From: Aspidiotus rigidus | Lineage: Eukaryota > Arthropoda > Insecta > Hemiptera > Diaspididae | Assembly (NCBI GenBank): GCA_035079385.1 | Contig: JAVHKY010000003.1 | Span: 15,845,001-15,909,000, forward strand | Length of the DNA: 64,000 bases | Reading direction: 5' to 3' | Part shown: positions 23,697-35,700 of the stretch, piece after piece | Layout of the letters: every line of letters starts with the position of its first letter | How positions within the stretch are numbered: the first letter of the stretch is position 1 | The notes under the pieces: model-generated | The model's database searches: none | Told to the model about the DNA's origin: nothing | Seen by the model: only the letters and a program-made list of their open reading frames with translations | Position numbers and translations under genes: made by a program

Positions 23697-24239
23697 AATA
23701 AAGTAGATTTGTACAATTGGAAAACCCTTTTACAATCCTTTTGTAGTTCTGGCATTCAAAATTTTTGAACAAACATATTCCTAATTGAGTTTAGCAGAGG
23801 CAGGTCTTCGAGCTCTTCGAGCATCACTGCTTTAAAGAAGAAAAAGAGTAAATCTTCTTCTTTTCTCAAAGCGGTTTTGGATAGTTTTGAGCTCATCACG
23901 ATCTGAAATAAGTGACGCAGTAAATTCAGTATATGCATTTATACCAGAAATCGGGACCCATCCATTTCGATTGTATTAACCGACTGTTCGGTGGTATGTT
24001 GTATACACAGATAAAGTATGAAAAAACGACGTGTTTTCTACCACAATCGAAAAAAAAATAGGTGCAATCGCTCTGTGATAGTGAAACAAGAATTTGCTAT
24101 TCATGCGCCTCTTAAATTCTCACTTTTCGCTCCTCGTAAAAAAATACTTACGATTCATTGAAATATAGTATTGTTATTATAATCGACGATAGAACGTAAA
24201 CCTAAACAAATAATGATTAAATATAATGAATTTACTCAC

Positions 24240-24337
24240 CTTGTAGGATGACATTAATCGTTCTACGGCGTCTCCTCCATTAAGTAGTAGATTTCGGGCA
24301 GTAGTGAAATATTGAGTTCGCTCGCTGATTCCGATTT
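24240..24337 (-). CDS. ABCD1/2: ABCD transporter exon: ISERTQ...MSSYK segment
   Basis: A 98-bp exon with two leading bases (AA) that complete a Glu codon from the preceding exon, then 32 codons including [14 protein letters not shown] and [11 protein letters not shown]. This matches the conserved segment between TM5 and TM6 of ABCD1/2 proteins. The acceptor is ATTCAG and the donor is AAG|GTGAGTAAA. It is short and fully open. It is placed by homology wording and by phase continuity with 28943-29126 (AGA G|AA ATC) and 14440-14605 (AAG|GAA). An exon this small would be missed by a length-limited ORF scan. Confidence 0.93.
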
Positions 24338-25378
24338 CTGAATTAGGCAAAAAAGATAAACAATTTAGATTATGACATTACAATAATTTTAGAAATATTA
24401 CTCGCTATTATTTTAACGGCGTAACTAATGAATTTACAAACAAGGTAAGACCAGTTCGACTTATGAACCTTCACACGTGCTGCACAGATTGAAGATAACT
24501 TCAAAACAAAGAATTAATGGGATCACTATATAGTAAGACTTTGTCATTTTTCCCCTGGATAAAAATGACGTTATAAAAATTTCTATACATAATATACTCT
24601 CCCAACTAAATTGTAAAAGTATTCCAATTGAAAGTAAAGAATAAATACAACCTATAAATATGATGAAATAGTTGCGTGTTATTTGAACTCTACTTAAGAT
24701 TTTCTCAAGATATACAATATTATACTAGGTCGTCAATATAAATGACCTCGATCGATCTCCACGACTCTATCTTCTGCATCCAGTGTAAATCACACGTGTT
24801 CTAATTTAACAATGTACGAGAATACCGACCGTAATAGATTTTGTTCAAATTGTCATAAAACAATAAACCGGTGATATTTGAATGTATGCATTTAGAATCA
24901 GACTATATCATTCGAGACTCCGTAGACATAGACCTAAATAACCAATTGAGAGGAAGGAAAAAAAGGCAGACACACGACTTCCGATAAATTATGTAAATAA
25001 ACCTTACGAATCTAGACGAACTACACAATTGTTGGTCATTGCAGCACAAATCTCTTATTCATATTTCGTATTACAAAATATTACACTATGATTTTCACTT
25101 TTCTTTTCATTGTGTATTTTCCTTTCAGATAATATAGGTACATGAGCAGATGGACAACGTAAGAGGCTTACACAACGTAAGCCTATTGACAACAGAAGAC
25201 CTATACAATAATTATACCGATTCCTTCAAACAAATTTAAATTGTTCGATTTCATAATTATTTTCGATTCTTATAACATAACATGAAAACATGAAAGAGGA
25301 TTTTTCTCTTTCTTTCATCACGACGCATTGATTTCATAGAGCAGACACAATTTCTATCAGTCATTTACGATGCTGCTG

Positions 25379-28300
25379 CCTTGGTCGAAAAATGTATCAC
25401 ATGCCCATCAAAATGTTGTCCCCAATGAGAAAACTTGAAACCCAAGAAATTAGACCCATCCGCTCACCCACATGGGCTACAGAGTTATTTTTAGGCCTAA
25501 AATCCAAAAGGCTATATCTCAGGAAATAATGATCGCACAGCAATGTAACTTGGGGACATTCTAGTACATGTAAACGTCCATCCATGGTATTTTTTTCAAA
25601 AAAAATCATCCATATTTTGCCTAGTTTCTAGCAATAACAAAACTTTAAACTCGAATATAAAAAAAAGTCAGGGGGGAGGCTCCTGGGGAAAATCATTCAT
25701 TTAAAGCGCCATACCCTCTACTACAACATACATGAGTACCATAGTCTTCGGTGAGGTGCAACATTCCCAAAAAAATCAATATTTAATGAATTTCTGTGAT
25801 TTTTCCATGAATGACGTGGTGAACTATGACTGCTACCGCAATAGACCGCGAGAAATCAATGGTCAATGTTCGAGGTGAAAAATACGCACTCCTCCGTGGG
25901 ATGAAATGGGAATGTAGATAAACCAAAAATATATTTCCAGTATTTCGTTTATCGATTTGGTTAATTCTTATGTAAACACGTCCACCGATTAGGTGGAGTA
26001 CGTCAGATTGAAAAAAAAAGTTCAAAAATTCTCCAGTCGCTGGAACAGTCTGAAAATAGTAGAGAAGTGAGAAAACCACTTTTTCAACCTGGAGAACTTG
26101 CGATTTTTCATATTTCGTTAATCCATTAGGTCAATTCTTATGTAAACACGTCCGCCAAGTTGGAAAAAAATTGTAAAAAAATTCTCCAGTCGCTGGAACG
26201 TTCTGGAAATGACAAATAATCGAGAAAATCCACTTTTTCAACTCGGAGGATCGTGATTTTTGGTATTTTATAAATCAATTAGTTCAAATCTTATGTAAAT
26301 ACCTCCGCTGAGTTTGGAAAAAATAGTCAATAAATTCTCCAGTCGCTGGAATAGTCTGAAAACGAAAAATTGAAAATATCTACTTTTTGAACCTGGAGAA
26401 TTGTGATTTTTTATATTCTATTTATCAATAAGGTCAATTTTTCAGTAAACACATCCCTACTTCGAAAAAAATAGTCAATAAATTCTCCAGTCGCTCATTG
26501 GTATGGTCGATTCTTATAGAACACTTACGCCGAGTTTTAAAAAAATTGAAAAAAATTCTCTAGTCGTTGGGACGCTCTGGAAATATTAAAAAATCAAAGA
26601 TACACACCCGCCACTATGGTAACTTTTTTTCCCTCGAGTCGCAGTGGTACAAATTGTGTTACTGGTAGCCGTGCACTCGCATGATGTGGAGGAATCCTTT
26701 CCCGAGACACAATAGAAGACAATCATCCCCTTTGTATTGCCATGGTCATAAACTTCAATATTTGAAGCATTGTCACCTCAACTCGATTCCTCCACTTCAT
26801 GCAATTGCACGGTTCCTAGTAACACAGTTTGTACCACTACAACTTCAGGGGAACAAAAACAAAAATTCTACATTTCAAAGTAAAGGAAATGTGTATCCTT
26901 GGTTTTTTACTATTTCCAGAGCGTCTCAGCGACTGGAGAATTTATCGACTATTTTTTTCCAACTTGTAAGACGTATTAACATAAGATTTGACCTAATTGA
27001 TAAACAAAACACCAAAAGTAACGGCTGTACATGTTGAAAAAGTGGACTTCCTCGATTTTCTACTATGTCTAGACCGTTTCAGCGACTGGAGAATTTATTG
27101 ACCATTTTTTTCCAACTCGGTGGACGTATTCACATAAGAATTGACCTTATTCATAAACAGAATATGAAAAATCTCAGTTTCCCATGTTGGAAACGTAGAT
27201 TACCTGCAGTTTTTACTATTTCCAGGGCATCCCAGAAACTGGAGAATTTTTTGATTATTTTTTCCCAACTCGGCGGATGTATTTACATAAGATTTGACGT
27301 AATTGATAGACAAAATACCAAAAATAACAGCTCTCCGTGTTGAAAAAGTGGACTTCCTCGATTTTCTTCTACTTCTAGACTGTTCCAGCGACTGGAGAAC
27401 TTTTTGACCATTTTTTTTTCGAACTCAGCGGATGTGTTTACATGAGAATCGACATAATTGATGAACAAAATACCAAAACTCTCAGTCCTCCAGGGTGAAA
27501 AGAGGGTTTTCTCGATTATGTGTCACTTCCAGAACGTTCCAGCGGCTGGAGAATTTTTGAATACTTTTTTCGAACTCGGTGGAAGTGTTTACATTATAAT
27601 CGACCTAAATGATGAACGAAATACCAAAACTCACGGTCCTCCAAAGGATTTTCTCGATTATTTGTCATTTCCAGAACGTTCCAGCGACTGGAGAATTTTT
27701 TTACAATTTTTTTCCAACTTCGCGGACGTGTTTACATAAGAATTGACCTAATGGATTAACGAAATATGAAAAATCGCAAGTTCTCCAGGTTGAAAAAGTG
27801 GTTTTCTCACTTCTCTACTATTTTCAGACTGTTCCAGCGACTGGAGAATTTTTGAACTTTTTTTTTCAATCTGACGTACTCCACCTAATCGGTGGACGTG
27901 TTTACATAAGAATTAACCAAATCGATAAACGAAATACTGAAAATATATTTTTGGTTTATCTACATTCCCATTTCATCCCACGGAGGAGTGCGTATTTTTC
28001 ACCTCGAACATTGACCATTGATTTCTCGCGGTCTATTGCGGTAGCAGTCATAGTTCACCCCGCTATTCATGCAAAAATCACAGAAATTCATTAAATATTG
28101 ATTTTTTTAGGAATGTTCCACCTCACCGAGGACTATGGTACTAATGTATATTGTAGTAGAAGGTATGGCGCTTTAAATGAATGATTTTCCCCAGGAGCCT
28201 CCCCCCTGACTTTTTTTTATATTCGAGTTTAAAGTTTTGTTATTGCTAGAAACTAGGGAAAATATGGATGATTTTTTTTGAAAAAAATACCATGGATGGA

Positions 28301-28531
28301 CGTTTACATGTACTAGAATGTCCCCAAGTTACATTGCTGTGCGATCATTATTTCCTGAGATATAGCCTTTTGGATTTTAGGCCTAAAAATAACTCTGTAG
28401 CCCATTGTGGGTGAGCGGATGGGTCTAATTTCTTGGGTTCCGAGTTTTCTCATCGGGGACAACATTTTGACGGGCATGTGATACATTTTTCGACCAAGGG
28501 CATATTCCCCCCTTACCTGGCTAGAGCCTTT
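25379..28531. mobile_element. Giant palindromic element with head-to-head 153-bp arrays (element X2)
   Basis: Left arm 25379-26600 and right arm 26860-28531 are inverted copies of each other. They share ends and internal 153-bp arrays with X1. The right end reaches GGCTAGAGCCTTT as in X1, while the left end starts at CTTGGTCG and lacks the outer 35 bp or so. The array is inverted in the left half (CTCCAGTCGCTGG words at 26031, 26184, 26337, 26485) and forward in the right half (CTGGAGAA at 26933, 27086, 27239, 27392). The centre (26639-26841) is itself palindromic. No coding capacity is recognised. Confidence 0.85.
26639..26845. repeat. Central palindrome of X2
   Basis: Left arm about 26639-26697 (TCGCAGTGGTACAAATTGTG, ...GATGTGGAGGAATC) pairs with right arm about 26785-26845 (GATTCCTCCACTTCATGC, ...CACAGTTTGTACCACTAC). 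The spacer is about 87 bp. It lies exactly where the two 153-bp arrays meet. Confidence 0.75.
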
Positions 28532-28942
28532 CCTACAAGTTACCTTTTCGCGCAAATTGATAGATTTAAGGACCACCCGCGTCGCCCATCGAATGTCCCA
28601 TTCAAGTTAACCAGACCGATTATTTTCTACTCCAACATCCCTCCCCCCTCTTATTCTTGAAAAATTTCTTTTACGTTTTTTTATCATCATCATTTAATTT
28701 TTTTTTTTTTTTATTAGTTACTATTATTTTTATTTTTGTCATCTTCTGTCCCTATATTTTATTACTATTATTTTCATTATTACTATCATTTTATATCATT
28801 TTGGTAAACGTGGTTGGAAATAAAAAAAAAGGTCCTTTCAAACTATACATCCTTTTCACAGTTTTTCAATTGATAATGAGTTCAGCACAACTTTCAGTTT
28901 CTGTATGAGTAGTAAAAAACGAATATACTGTCTTTCACTCAC

Positions 28943-29126
28943 CTCTACTTTTGTTAGAATTAACTCCAGTGAGAATAGGTATTGATACAATGACCATCCC
29001 GGTTCCGCTCCACACATATTTCATTAGGAACTGCTCCAAGACAATATACCACAGTTTTTGTCTTAATATACGATTCCTTTGTTCGACCAGCGATTCGTAA
29101 GCTTCTTCTAAATGTTCTAATTCGAC
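28943..29126 (-). CDS. ABCD1/2: ABCD transporter exon: VELEHLEEAY...LWYIVLEQFLMKYVWS
   Basis: Sixty-one codons plus one base. It begins VELEHLEEAYESLVEQ, which directly continues the FYGGHE motif of the preceding exon. The central block LWYIVLEQFLMKYVWS is a hallmark of ABCD1/2 proteins around transmembrane segment 5, followed by the hydrophobic stretch GMVIVSIPIL. The acceptor is a long pyrimidine run then ACAG, and the donor is AGAG|GTGAGTG. The exon starts in phase 0 (GTC) after the phase-0 end of 47760-47932. The membrane placement is family knowledge; the sequence itself shows only the hydrophobic stretch. Confidence 0.95.
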
Positions 29127-29481
29127 CTGTAAAAAAACAAAACGAAAAAAAAAAATGATGTAAATAGAGAGAAAAGAATTACTAATACCTGCAGCCTTAT
29201 GCGAGTAATAATTAGCTGAAAGATTTTTCTTGGCTCCTCTCATTTCTGAGATTTTTAACGAAGAATACTCACTATCTAAAGTATATTTGTACAATACATT
29301 GAGTAATTGTGGTGTCTATGTTACGGTCCATGTATGGAATACGGACATTCTATAAAATGCCCAGTCATTCTACTGAATGTCCAGCTATTTTGGTCAATGT
29401 GTATATTTTATACATCGCCCTATCATTAACACATCGACCGCGAAAAAACAGGCAATCTCACTCGGGCAAGGTGCTTTATAG

Positions 29482-30550
29482 TTACAAGTTCCTTATGGAA
29501 CGCGTCCCGACTCGGGGGGTACAACGAAATATTCGGCTATTGAATGTCACGAAGGACGACCCATGGATAGCGATATCGGTCGATGTATCTTTTCGGTAAA
29601 TCCCGAATTCATGGACACTGTCAGTGACGGAAATAGTCAAGTCCAAAAAATTTACAGAAGAGCCACCAACTTCCAGAGTAAATTTTATGGAAAGGTATAG
29701 GCTATTTAAATAAGCAAGAAACTCACTAAGGAGTTCTGCGGGACCGGTCCACGCACACAAGACGTCGTCAACGTACCTGTGCCAATAGAAAACGTGGCCC
29801 AAAGAGAATAAGTCAATCTCAGATTTGGATGTGAACACCTCCGATATGAGAGAACCCAGAGGGGATCCGAAAGGGATCCCCACCTCTTCAGGGAACTCAA
29901 AAAACTTCCCATCAAATTTACAGAAGTTAGGGGACCAACAGACTTTCAAGTGGTCAAAGAATTCACTTATTTCCTCACGAGAGGCACCAGATTTAACAAG
30001 CAAGTCTCCTATCCGTCGGATGGTAATAGCCTCGGGGATGTTGGGAAATAGCCCCACAACATCTAAGGAGCATAAAATAGATCCCCGAGGGCGACATACA
30101 TCCTTCAATTTGTCCACTAGAAAGCCCGAGTTCAAAACTGAATAGGAAGACTCCAACTCTACTCGAGATTTGAGCCACCGGTCTAGGTCGGGGAGGAAAC
30201 AAACGAGACGACGGGCCGCATTGGGATATTTTCTTTATGCACTTTAGGCAACGCGTAAAGGAGGGGAGGAACTGGGTTAGGTTCCAAAATGGCCTCCTTT
30301 GTTAGAGGGCTCTTAATCATGACTTTACTATCATTAATGAGACTCCTGACCTCTTTGACAAACTTAGGAAAGGTAAATAGGGCATTCTCTTTAGTCCCAG
30401 ATTGAGCAAGCACATTGTACACTTTGGAGACATAAGAAGATTTCTCCATAACTACGACGGTATTCCCTGTGTCAGCTTTTGTAACTCCTACTTAATCTTC
30501 CCTCAAACCTTTGATCAGATTACTCCCAGTATTACTCATACTGGGGAGGG
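29482..30550 (-). pseudogene. Second Penelope-like family (PLE-B), reverse transcriptase relic
   Basis: Reading on the minus strand from about 30550: NLIKGLRED, an in-frame stop, then GVTKADTGNTVVVMEKSSYV, PLLYALPKVHKENIPMRPVV and SFVSSPT. One frameshift near 30185 follows, then SRVELESSYSVLNSGFLVDK, motif A-like CSLDVVGLFPNIPE, motif B-like GIPFGSPLGSLISEVF and the catalytic YVDDVL box, ending with NFLDLTISV and YRKDTSTDIA. The KADTGNT and LPKVHK words are typical of Penelope-like RTs, and the sequence is clearly different from PLE-A. No GIY-YIG domain is readable downstream, so the copy is truncated. Confidence 0.85.
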
Positions 30551-30669
30551 GAGTGCTGCGAAGCATTTCAGCGCATCATTTCTGGATATTAACTCCAGGG
30601 CCGATTTTCGCCATTAAATCGGCCACAACATTGGCCAAAGTCTCCTGAATTCTTGGTGTTGGACTCCGT

Positions 30670-32280
30670 TGCTTTCCGTCTCTTAGTCCATGGGCCATAG
30701 CAAAAATTGGTATAACTCGGGGGGACAAAGCGCCACTTTGGGGTTTGTTGGGTAGGGCCATTCTAAGCCCAAAAAACCATGATAGACATTTCAGAAGTGT
30801 AGCTATCCAAAATGGCGGCTATTTCAAGATGGCGGACCTGGGTTGTACGGAAAACCCTTATATTTCACGTAGGAATTGTTGGATTTCCTTTTTTGCTTTC
30901 TTAAATGAAAGATCATATCAAGAGCTACAATTTTGGTTCTCAACGGTTTTTGCCTATCCCGCATTTTTCAGGCGCAAATTCGAATTTTTTACAGTTCAGC
31001 GCATAGCTGTAGTAGAAAGCTGTAGTGGATACATTTTAACACAGAAGTTATCTGTCATCAATATTGTTATGATGATTTATAGATTTTTGTGAGGAAAATA
31101 TGGACCCCCTCCCCCTAGTTTCAGCCATGGCAAAACTTGAAACTGATGCTCTCATCGGTTTACACGCATTTTTCGGTTGTGATACCGTGAGCGCGTTCGC
31201 TGAAAAAGGAAAAGTGAAGCTGTAAACTTTAATGAATGATAACGAAAAGTACCTAAAAGTATTCGCCCAATTTGGCTCACAATTAGGTCTTCAGGAAAAA
31301 GTGTTTGCGGTTATTGAAGATTTCACAAAAATCCGGAGAGTGAATAAATTAGCGTACAACATGTTCCGTATGGAAAGAGGTGAAATTAGCTCCACTGAAC
31401 TTCCATGCGAAAATGCTCTACGATTATACGAGTAAGCTCGAAGCGCAAACTACCAAGCGTTTCTTTGGCACCAGTGTCTCCAACAGCACCTCCTTACCGA
31501 TCCTACCGAGCATGGTTGGATAGCAGACGAAGACGATGAGGAGCTAAGTATTGTTTGAAGGACAATAAAAATTTGCGCGTCAAGCGATTTTAAAGAAGTT
31601 TACCTGCGATTGTAAAAGGCAGTGCAAGTCTGAGACCTGCGCCTGCATGAAACAGAAGCTGCAGTGCTCTGCACTTTGTCATGGTTTCCACTGTACCAAT
31701 GAAGATGCGGAGAAAGCGACCAAGAGCAATGAAAACTATATGACAACGACGATACAGACGATGAAGATGAAGCCGACTCTGATGAAGATTATTTTTAAAG
31801 TTTTCCTCTACTGTAATAGATTTTAAGAGGGAATTTACTTGAGTGGGTCCAGATTTAGCTCACAAAAATCTGTAAGTCATCATAACAATAAAGATGACAG
31901 ATAACTTCTGTGTTGAGATGTATCCACTACAGCTTTCTACTACAGCTATGCGCTGATCTGTAAAAAATATGAACTTGCGCCTCAAAAATGCGGGATAGGC
32001 AAAAGTCGTTGAGTACCAAAATTGTAGCTCTTGATATGATCTTTCATTTAAAAAAGTAAAAAAAGGAAATCCAACAATTCCTACGTGAGATATGAGGGTT
32101 TTCCGTACAACCCAGGTTTGCCATCTTGAAATGGCCGCTATTTTGGATAGCTACGCTTCTGAAATATCTATCACGGTTTTTTGGGCTTAGAATGACCCTA
32201 CCTAACAAACCTCAAAGTGGCGCTTTGTCCCCCCGAGTTATACCAATTTTTGCTATGGCCCGTGGACGGCTGTTTAGCCG
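30670..32280. mobile_element. Inverted-repeat element carrying a GCDT/CXC gene fragment
   Basis: Left arm about 30686-31100 (GTCCATGGGCCATAGC, GGGGGACAAAGCGCC, AAAATGGCGGC...) and right arm about 31845-32267 (...GGCGCTTTGTCCCCCC, GCTATGGCCCGTGGAC) are inverted copies over about 410 bp. Weak similarity runs a further 15-20 bp outward. The 745-bp interior carries the coding relic 31140-31796. I see no clear target-site duplication. Confidence 0.8.
31140..31796 (+). pseudogene. C-terminal half of a GCDT-motif / tesmin-TSO1-like CXC domain protein, decayed
   Basis: In order: LHAFFGCDTVSAFAEKGKVK (about 31165-31225, like the family's HALTGCDSxSAFxGxGKxK block), a stop, then YLKVFAQFGSQLG, AYNMFRMERGEISSTELPC (to 31435), and after a frame change ANYQAFLWHQCLQQH and EHGWIADEDDEEL. 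After another frame change comes a cysteine-rich segment at 31605-31700: CDCKRQCKSETCACMKQKLQ then CSALCHGFHCTN, the CXC-domain spacing. A final frame change gives an acidic tail ending DSDEDYF and a stop (about 31796). The GCDT block resembles the helix-hairpin region of FEN1/XPG-type nucleases, which is inference. The order of blocks matches a multi-copy animal protein family. Confidence 0.7.
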
Positions 32281-32404
32281 AAAGCGCTCATGTGTTTTCA
32301 AAAATTTGGGGTTTTTGCAGTGTTTTCTTTTACTTTTTGGAGTTATGCCCTTCAGTTATGTACAACCGCAATCTACAAAAAAGTATTACTTCAACCTGTA
32401 AGTT

Positions 32405-32790
32405 TTTGGATAATTGCTCAGATTGTTGGCCGAGAAGTTGCCAGGAGAGTTGACCGGATGGAGGACTGGGAGGTTGCCTGAATGGTTTCCCAGAAGGTCA
32501 CCCGGATAGTTGCTTGAATGGCTGTCCGGATAGTTATCTGAATGATCACCCGGAAAATTGCTCAGATGGTTGCCTTGGAGGCTGCCCGGATGGTTGTTTG
32601 GATAATTGACCGGATCGTTAGCTCGGAGGTTTCCCGGCTGGTAACCCGGATGGTTTCTCAGAAGGTTGCCTGCATGGCTGCCAGGAATGTTGTGGAGATA
32701 ATTGGCCGGAGGGTTGCTCAGGAGGTTACCCAGATTGTTGCCCAAAAGGTTGCCTAGGAGGCTGCCCGGGTCCCGCACGGTTGCTCGGAT
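32405..32790. repeat. 12-bp minisatellite (GTTGCCYGGATG-like) encoding a tetrapeptide periodicity
   Basis: About 32 diverged 12-bp units. On the minus strand they read as a four-residue period (GNLL, GNHP, SNYP, DNYP and similar) inside an open frame at 32386-32913. Because 12 is a multiple of three, the frame stays open without selection. I do not call it a gene. Confidence 0.8.
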
Positions 32791-35700
32791 GTTGCCTGGA
32801 TGGTACCTTTGCACCCAAAATTCTATAAAATTGTAAACTTTTAAAGGAACATGACATTCTGTATGCAGCCGTAAAAATACACAAGTATCAATGGGAAGAT
32901 GAGTCTTTTCCAAAAATTTTTGATGGGTGCCCCTGGAACACTATTAATAAGTTAATAAGAGATTCCTTCGTCATGATAGAGGATGTCAATGAATTAAGGG
33001 TTACCCCCTCCTACAGTGAAAAGATTGACACATGACTTAGGAATTTTTTTAACGTGAGATTGAGCTCACCCTCTTCCCCTCTGCGGGTAAAAAATAACGA
33101 TTATGTTGTATCAAACAAAAGCTCTATTTTTTTAGGTTCGTATTTTCGCCAATCTCACATCGCACGCTAGAACAGCTATCAACGGGATTTTGAGAAGAGA
33201 CTGAGCTAAACTGGAAAATTATTGTTTACTTAAGCATTTGTCATAAGACTTTGAGTTACGTACGTCGACTGTTTACGGTAACAATAACCGCACTAGAAAG
33301 TAGACGGTGTACGGTGATTCAATTTCTTTGTACGCATCTTTTAAGATAATAATATTATCTCTTCTACGACGCTATAGGAACACTCAACAAAAGGTTTCTA
33401 TCGTGAGCGTAAATGAATTGAAGAAAAAAAAATATACAGTATATGAATGTATAGAGCGCCACTATTTTTTCCTCGTTGTTCTCTATGACGTAATCATTAC
33501 TGAATACATAAATACAGAGACTATAATGTACGAGTATGTAGGTATACTTGTTGTACACGTACATACTCTTTTTTTTTTAAAAAAAGGAAGGAACCTATTA
33601 CGCATTAGAGGATTATTTTCTCGTTTATTCGTTGAAATACAATACTTTATTCGATAATATTGATGGTATTGCATGAGAGAGACAAGGTTCTATCATTATT
33701 ACAAATACTATTCATTCTCGTAGTAGGGTTTCTGGGCTCACACCATATTTGTAAGACTCGCTGAAAACTACATTCGAAAAGGAGCCGATCGAGAAATGAG
33801 ACATTTCATTCTATGTTGACGGTGCGACTAAGAACAATCAAATTTGAGACGAATTGAGACGCAAACGAACATTATTAGCTTCATTGCAGCGCGACTGATA
33901 GAGCCTACCTTTCGCGATATACAATAACACGATGATCCGAAATTTGAATGTTTTCGAGCGAGAATCACAGAATCCGGCTATAAAACCATTAACGTTCGAA
34001 CAATTCGTTCACGTGTTCTTCTTTATGACTCATTGAAAGTTACTCACGAGACTGATGAAGAACGTAGAAACGACAGAAAGGACAAAGAACGTGAACCATT
34101 GTCTCAACCGTGGGTTTAGCGAATACGTACAAATCGTTCACGCGCTACCTATTCCCAATTCATTAACAAGCGGTGACACGAAGTACAATGACAGACAAAT
34201 TGCGTTCTACAAACATTGACTTTGTAACTTCAAATAATTGTTAGACGTTTACAAGCCAGTACACCAGAAGACTAGCCAATTTTACTTATTCCTCCTTCAA
34301 ATTTAGCGATTAGGAACGACTATACCGTAAGACTCCACGAAAAGACCATTAAACGATAAAACAGTTATTATTTTGAGAAGTAGACAAGTTAATGCATTAA
34401 AATTACGTTGAAATAGACATAAAACGAAGACTTACGCAGGCGAACGGAATCTTCCTGAAGATTGGGTTAAAAAACTAGGCATTTCTATCACATGTTTCCT
34501 CATCTCAAGCACAAGTCAACGCCCGATTACATATGTATAACTATTGTATATAAATGTGAGTATATTTTGTATTCGAAACGTTCGGCGAGAAATATTTTTA
34601 CGACCTATCCTTACAGATATATTGGAAAGAATACAATGGCCAACTGAAGTCGGCACATCTGTCAACAGTTTAGCTGCCACAATCTTGAAGTACGTCACTA
34701 CGACGTGTGGAGGATTTTGGGAACTAGGTCGTAAAAAAAAAGAAGATATGCACCGTGCAATTTGTAGGTTGGGTTCATCACGTACAATATTCGGCTCAGG
34801 AGCAAGACTTTATGTTTGGAGGACCTAGCCTCGAAATAGTTTAGCTTTTCCTTCGAGTATAGTTCGGTTTATCGGCAAAGTGTTCAATTGTGCGTCTAGC
34901 AGTGAACGTACTTTCTCCTTCTCGACGTATAGTGATACGAATAAGTAAATTAACAGTGTACGTGTATTATCGGAGTCCTAAGCGGGTGCTAAGTGAATTT
35001 ATTTGTGTACGGCTGCGGTGAGTAATCACTGAGTTCTTCCCCTAAGATATGGACTAGAATTTAAGAGTCTATTAGGTGGCTACGAATTTAATGTAAAGTA
35101 AAAGCATTCGTTACTCTAGTTTTTAGGATCAGTGCACGATTGAGAAAGGTTTCAACCAGGTTGAGCATAAAGTGCGCAGTGGTTCATCTGGGTCAAACAG
35201 GTTGACCGGATGAAGCGCAGAAGCGCACCTGTGGATCAAGTTTGAGAGGAGAACGAATCTTGTCTGTGAAGTGGGGCAGATTGTGGGTCTGTTGGTCTTC
35301 AACGTGGTTGGAGATGGCCCAAGTTGTGGACTGTGTTGACGGTACTGGTTTCTAGTTTATCCTCTGGTGGGATGCTGGAGAAGACTTCAGAGGGAGTATG
35401 GGTGTCCTGCTAGTTAGTGTTGTAGTATAAATCAGACGGTAGGTCCCAGCTGACAGGTAGGCTGCTGGTTGAGCTGGGGCCGGGAGCTGAAAAAGCAGAT
35501 CCGAAGCTGAGGCCAGGGTAAGAGCGTTTAGGATCCTCCTCGTTGAGACACTACAGTTGGGGGGCCCGTTATGGGGACTCGAGTCACCCATTTAGTGAAC
35601 AGCTCAGTAGTTTCTTTATGGTGAGCAGTCCCGCTGAAGGGACAGATGACTGCATTTTGGCGATGGGGATACCTGTGCACTGAAATATTTGATTATAATG

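Larger units (their letters stand above)
21854..23735 (-). mobile_element. Penelope-like element PLE-A, copy 2
   Basis: On the minus strand the RT region runs from about 23247 down to 21906. At its 5' side lies an inverted piece (plus-strand sense, 23248-23735) made of the GIY-YIG C-terminal coding end, the CCAAT-box tail and the pLTR. At its 3' side the GIY-YIG region is cut short and fused to the pLTR start (21854-21905). The right boundary is near AAAACCCTTTT (23735). Confidence 0.85.
14606..24239 (-). other. ABCD intron, 9.6 kb
   Basis: Contains a LINE relic (14799-15214), a GCDT/CXC-family gene relic (15896-17160), a copy of the CRE-bearing dispersed repeat (19905-20210), a solitary arm of the 43-kb foldback family (20957-21203), a 24-30 bp minisatellite (21225-21800) and PLE-A copy 2 (21854-23735). 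Stretches 15220-15890 (fuzzy repeats), 17980-19900, 20230-20950 and 23740-24239 hold nothing I can identify. A CT microsatellite sits at about 17268-17284. Confidence 0.85.
24338..28942 (-). other. ABCD intron, 4.6 kb
   Basis: Mostly occupied by the 3.15-kb palindromic element at 25379-28531. The 24338-25378 part is plain AT-rich intron with no coding signal. A T-rich stretch covers 28660-28800. Confidence 0.85.

Noticed and set aside
28657..28908. Hydrophobic 83-codon open frame (poly-Phe rich) considered as a membrane protein
   Set aside because: It is a translation of a T-rich low-complexity stretch next to the ABCD exon's donor.
34544..34828. 94-codon plus-strand open frame
   Set aside because: It has no family resemblance, no conserved motif, and lies in plain intron sequence antisense to the host gene.
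35352..35591. GC-richer stretch with a 79-codon minus-strand frame
   Set aside because: It has no recognisable domain and no LTR, RT or splice signals that would support a gene. It is left as unexplained intron sequence.
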